Shown: in pieces, positions 5,992-8,021 of the stretch
How positions within the stretch are numbered: the stretch's first letter is position 1
Layout of the letters: each line of letters starts with the position of its first letter
Assembly: GCA_029856295.1 (NCBI GenBank)
Contig: JAHQWS010000085.1
Span: forward strand, 1-8,021
Reading direction: 5' to 3'
Source: Promethearchaeia archaeon
Lineage (GTDB): Archaea; Asgardarchaeota; Lokiarchaeia; Sigyniarchaeales; SOKP01
Length of the DNA stretch: 8,021 nt
Position numbers and translations under genes: made by a program
The notes under the pieces: generated by a model
Told to the model about the DNA's origin: nothing
What the model saw: the letters and a program-made list of their open reading frames with translations, nothing else
Databases searched by the model: none

Positions 5992-6861
5992 ATGGCGAAA
6001 AAAGAAGCCTCTCCGGAAGAAGAGGCTATAGCGGCTGCAGAGGAAGTTCCTATTGAGGAACCTCCCAAACCTAAAAAAATAGTATATAAAAAATTAAAAG
6101 CAAATCTCTGGAGAACGAGACTACATGGTGAAGAGTTGGGGATTTATCAAGCATTGAAATACCAAGCTAAAACTCGGTACTTCGCGAAAGATTTTGACAT
6201 TGAAGGGATCGTTGAAGTTGACGGTGAGAAAAAATATGTTATCGCGTTTAACAAAGATGATTGGGAAGAATCGGAAGACCCTGCGGATAGAAGACTTATC
6301 CTTCGATTATTTACAATATTGGAAGAAAAGATGGGGGTAGGAAAAGGAGGGACCTTTAAAGGGGGAATTGAATTTAGCATACTCCACTCTTTGGTCCAGA
6401 GTGCTGAAATTAGATACCCGGCTCCAGTTTTCTTCATTCAAACGCCTCGCACTACCAGCCTTCCTCGAATTGTAAGAGGCCACCGTTATATAGGGACTCG
6501 ATGGACGTTTCCACTACTTCCAGAAGAGACAGATGATCAATTCCAAATGGTTGTTGCAAAAGGAGTTATCCGCCCGGGAAATGATTTCAATATTCTGGTA
6601 GGAAAAAAGAAAGTTGCGCATGTCGATCATCAAAAAATTACCAAGGATGTTGAAATTGAAATATATGATGAGGACTACGCAAAGGATAAAGTATTTGTGG
6701 AGTCTTTACTATTATTTGGCTGTATTTGTTTTTTTATGAAAGATGCATATAAAATCGTCAAGCATTTTGTTAAAGATATGGAAACTACAGGAACAAGCGA
6801 CTACCCAGTTCCGAAAAGTGAGCTTACTTTGTTCAAAAATCCTCGAATGATGAGGAGATAA
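5992..6861 (+). CDS. Conserved-looking soluble protein of unknown function with acidic, Pro/Lys-rich N-terminal tail
   Basis: I do not recognise the family of this 289-residue protein. Residues 1-37 are low complexity: a Glu/Ala-rich acidic stretch, then EEPPKPKK and a basic run, probably disordered. From about 38 to 225 the sequence alternates short hydrophobic and charged stretches typical of beta-rich folds. Notable patches are VEVDGEKKYVIAFNKDDWEE (74-93), EKMGVGKGGTFKGG (112-125), PAPVFFIQTPRTTSLPRIVRGHRYIG (143-168, Arg-rich), and KKKVAHVDHQK (205-215). A hydrophobic stretch with three nearby Cys/Met residues, SLLLFGCICFFMKDAYKIV at 238-256, could be a buried or amphipathic helix; it is too isolated to call a membrane anchor. 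There is no signal peptide and no catalytic motif I can name. It follows the ribonucleotide reductase by 154 bases with its own promoter-like boxes and faces the four-helix membrane protein gene. Its sequence is less AT-rich than the left-hand genes. Confidence 0.85.
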   Translation: MAKKEASPEEEAIAAAEEVPIEEPPKPKKIVYKKLKANLWRTRLHGEELGIYQALKYQAKTRYFAKDFDIEGIVEVDGEKKYVIAFNKDDWEESEDPADRRLILRLFTILEEKMGVGKGGTFKGGIEFSILHSLVQSAEIRYPAPVFFIQTPRTTSLPRIVRGHRYIGTRWTFPLLPEETDDQFQMVVAKGVIRPGNDFNILVGKKKVAHVDHQKITKDVEIEIYDEDYAKDKVFVESLLLFGCICFFMKDAYKIVKHFVKDMETTGTSDYPVPKSELTLFKNPRMMRR

Positions 6862-6878
6862 TCCCTATCACAAAATCC

Positions 6879-6900
6879 TTTTTTTTATTTTATTCTTAAA
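6879..6900 (+). terminator. Poly-T terminator of the 5992 gene
   Basis: A run of eight T (6879-6886) follows CC, and more T-rich sequence continues to about 6896, starting 17 bases after the TAA. No hairpin precedes it, which fits archaeal T-tract termination. Confidence 0.55.
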
Positions 6901-6961
6901 TTTATTTAATTGTTCTATGTCAAATTTATATAATCATATTTCCTTTATAATAAGAAGACAG

Positions 6962-6978
6962 AAAAAAAATTAAAAAAA
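6962..6978 (-). terminator. Poly-T terminator of the minus-strand four-helix membrane protein gene
   Basis: On the minus strand, runs of seven and eight T (plus-strand A runs at 6972-6978 and 6962-6969) lie about 32-48 bases after the stop of the gene ending at 7010. Together with the plus-strand T-tract at 6879 they form facing terminators between two convergent genes. Confidence 0.5.
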
Positions 6979-7009
6979 GAAGTTGTTAAATGAAGTATTT
7001 TTTACTAAA

Positions 7010-7780
7010 TTATTTTAAACCGTATTTTTTCTTCCAAGATTTATATCCTCTCGTATATTTGCCTCTATATACTGCTTCCTTTCCGGTTACTTTTTTATAT
7101 TCTGCTTGACGTTCTTCTTCGGAAAGTTTTTGGTAAGTTTCTCTCTTTATTTGTATATCTATGACTTCCTCCTCTTCGATTTTCTTGATATTTCTTAAGA
7201 CTATATACGTTCCATGGTTCCAAACCCAAAACATGATAAAAAAGAACAGTACAATAAGGAAGACACAAAATCCTATCCATAAGATCCAATGTCCCACATT
7301 AAAATTTTCGAATGCCCAAAGAGTAAGATCAGATATAAACTTGATAGTTCCGCCTGGTAAGAGCCCAATTATTAATGAAATCACAACTACATAAATGCCC
7401 AATATTGTAATGCCCATTAACCATCTAAGATAAGTAAAATCTTCCCATTTTTTTGCAATCGTTCGATTTTTGTATATGGTTCTACACATCCTTACAATGC
7501 CACCTTTAAACATGGCATAAAAAAGCACGAGTAAGATCAAATGTCCTGTAATAAATGCGGCAACTATGGCAACTTGGTAGCCAGCTTCTAGCCCTAAGAA
7601 TTGTTTCCATATTTCGGGATCGATACCTGAAAGAATTAACCCCCAAATCCCAATAACCATAATTAATGCCGAAGCTATGAAAGAATAATAAAAAGCTCTT
7701 GCAATTCTAACATCCCAGGTGCTATATTCATCAAGTGGGTCCACCTCTCTTGAGGGAGCACTTCTCGCTTTTCTTGGCAT
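7010..7780 (-). CDS. Four-helix integral membrane protein of unknown function with charged ends
   Basis: I do not recognise the family of this 256-residue protein. A basic N-terminus (MPRKARSAPSR) and an acidic-aromatic stretch (DPLDEYSTWDVR) are followed by hydrophobic helices at about 30-51, 66-92, 118-141 and 163-188. The loop between helices two and three, at 93-117, is strongly basic (RMCRTIYKNRTIAKKWED). The tail from 194 is highly charged: IKKIEEEEVIDIQ, then SEEERQAEYKK, then a Lys/Arg/Tyr/Gly-rich end (YRGKYTRGYKSWKKKYGLK). The positive-inside rule puts both ends and the basic loop in the cytoplasm. Polar residues inside or near helices include His80, His164 and His189. The start is supported by a GAGG Shine-Dalgarno-like site seven bases upstream of the ATG, the clearest in the window. 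It may be a scaffold or a small-solute protein, but nothing identifies a substrate. It is convergent with the 5992 gene and has facing T-tracts. Confidence 0.85.
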   Translation of the reverse strand: MPRKARSAPSREVDPLDEYSTWDVRIARAFYYSFIASALIMVIGIWGLILSGIDPEIWKQFLGLEAGYQVAIVAAFITGHLILLVLFYAMFKGGIVRMCRTIYKNRTIAKKWEDFTYLRWLMGITILGIYVVVISLIIGLLPGGTIKFISDLTLWAFENFNVGHWILWIGFCVFLIVLFFFIMFWVWNHGTYIVLRNIKKIEEEEVIDIQIKRETYQKLSEEERQAEYKKVTGKEAVYRGKYTRGYKSWKKKYGLK

Positions 7781-7787
7781 AATTTTT

Positions 7788-7791
7788 CCTC
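7788..7791 (-). promoter_or_regulatory. Shine-Dalgarno-like GAGG site
   Basis: On the minus strand GAGG (plus-strand CCTC) lies seven bases before the ATG at 7780. It supports that start, and it is notable because the other genes here show no such site. Confidence 0.55.
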
Positions 7792-7802
7792 TATTTAAAT
7801 TT

Positions 7803-7828
7803 TTTTTTAATATATTTTTTAATATATT
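7803..7828. repeat. Two 12-base tandem copies of TTTTTTAATATA in the promoter region
   Basis: The unit TTTTTTAATATA occurs at 7803-7814 and again at 7815-7826, with TT following; a looser copy lies near 7841-7853. On the minus strand each copy reads as a TATA-like box (TATATTAAAAAA), and one at about 7809-7821 would put a transcript start about 8-10 bases before the ATG at 7780, just ahead of the GAGG site. The block may be the promoter of the four-helix protein gene or simple low-complexity DNA. Confidence 0.45.
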
Positions 7829-7911
7829 CTTTAAATTTCGTTTTATAATATATTGTTTATAATTCTTTTGTTTAAATTTATTTTTTATTTTTATAAATTA
7901 TATTTTCACTT

Positions 7912-7918
7912 AAAAAAA
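7912..7918 (-). terminator. Possible T-tract terminator of the right-edge gene
   Basis: On the minus strand a run of seven T starts about 30 bases after the TGA of the zinc-ribbon gene (7948-7950). It is in a generally AT-rich spacer (7781-7947), so the call is weak. Confidence 0.3.
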
Positions 7919-7947
7919 TATATAAAGATATAATATTCCCGTATTTT

Positions 7948-8021
7948 TCAAAATTTAAGTGTTGCACCACAGTCGGGACAAGTTGCTAATTTTTCTTTCA
8001 AAACTTTACCACAATATGGAC
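7948..8021 (-). CDS. C-terminal zinc ribbon of a protein running off the right edge (partial)
   Basis: The minus strand from the window edge reads (C)PYCGKVLKEKLATCPDCG followed by ATLKF and a TGA stop at 7948-7950. The first Cys codon is split by the edge (its last two bases, GT, are visible), so it is inferred. The CPxCG-X9-CPxCG pattern is a classic four-cysteine zinc ribbon of the kind found at the C-terminus of many archaeal proteins. Only 24 codons and the stop are visible, so the rest of the protein and its function cannot be judged. It points the same way as the four-helix membrane protein gene, with 167 bases between them, and is probably a separate transcription unit. Confidence 0.75.
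   Translation of the reverse strand, partial: PYCGKVLKEKLATCPDCGATLKF

Noticed and set aside
6703..6760. Membrane anchor near the C-terminus of the 5992 product (residues 238-256)
   Set aside because: The stretch is short, ends in charged residues and sits within an otherwise soluble-looking protein; a buried helix is as likely. A Tubby/LURP-like barrel with a central helix crossed my mind but no motif supports it.
7781..7947. Small gene or RNA in the spacer between the membrane protein and zinc-ribbon genes
   Set aside because: The spacer is nearly all A and T with tandem low-complexity units and no convincing start-to-stop frame or stable stem.

Overview
The window is AT-rich DNA with seven complete or near-complete protein genes and the 3' tail of an eighth. 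It looks archaeal: few Shine-Dalgarno sites, TATA-like boxes close to start codons, and plain poly-T tracts as likely terminators. Its proteins (a UvdE-family nuclease, an ATP-cone-bearing B12-dependent ribonucleotide reductase, membrane-anchored beta-helix proteins, lysine- and glutamate-rich unknowns) suggest an Asgard archaeon of the Lokiarchaeia type. That placement is inference from style and memory, not from a marker gene.

Left block (1-3166, minus strand): four tightly spaced genes with gaps of 12 to 28 bases. In transcription order they are two related membrane proteins with left-handed beta-helix (hexapeptide) domains, a DUF6512-type integral membrane protein, and a UV-damage endonuclease (uvsE/UvdE). 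The endonuclease frame hits an in-frame TGA just before its last two expected metal ligands. Reading through it restores a Lys-His-Ala triplet with correct spacing, so the gene is either recently broken, carries a sequence error, or is recoded; it runs off the left edge.

Centre (3167-5991): a 436-base AT-rich divergent spacer with promoters on both sides and two perfect palindromes, then a 744-residue adenosylcobalamin-dependent ribonucleoside-triphosphate reductase of the Lactobacillus (monomeric) type. All five expected redox or radical cysteines are present. Unlike the L. leichmannii enzyme it has an added N-terminal ATP-cone and a shorter internal insert. A hairpin follows its stop.

Right block (5992-8021): a soluble protein of unknown function with an acidic, Pro/Lys-rich N-terminal tail, convergent with a four-helix membrane protein of unknown function; facing T-tracts lie between them. 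At the right edge is the 3' end of a minus-strand gene encoding a C-terminal zinc ribbon. Genes in this block look less AT-rich than the left block.

The clear metabolic roles are dNTP synthesis and UV-lesion repair, which sit on opposite sides of a divergent spacer; nothing shows they are co-regulated. I see no mobile element, CRISPR array, tRNA or rRNA. I do not see a clearly new multi-gene system. The best leads are the interrupted uvsE, the ATP-cone RTPR, and the tandem beta-helix pair in which one copy has lost the candidate catalytic histidine.
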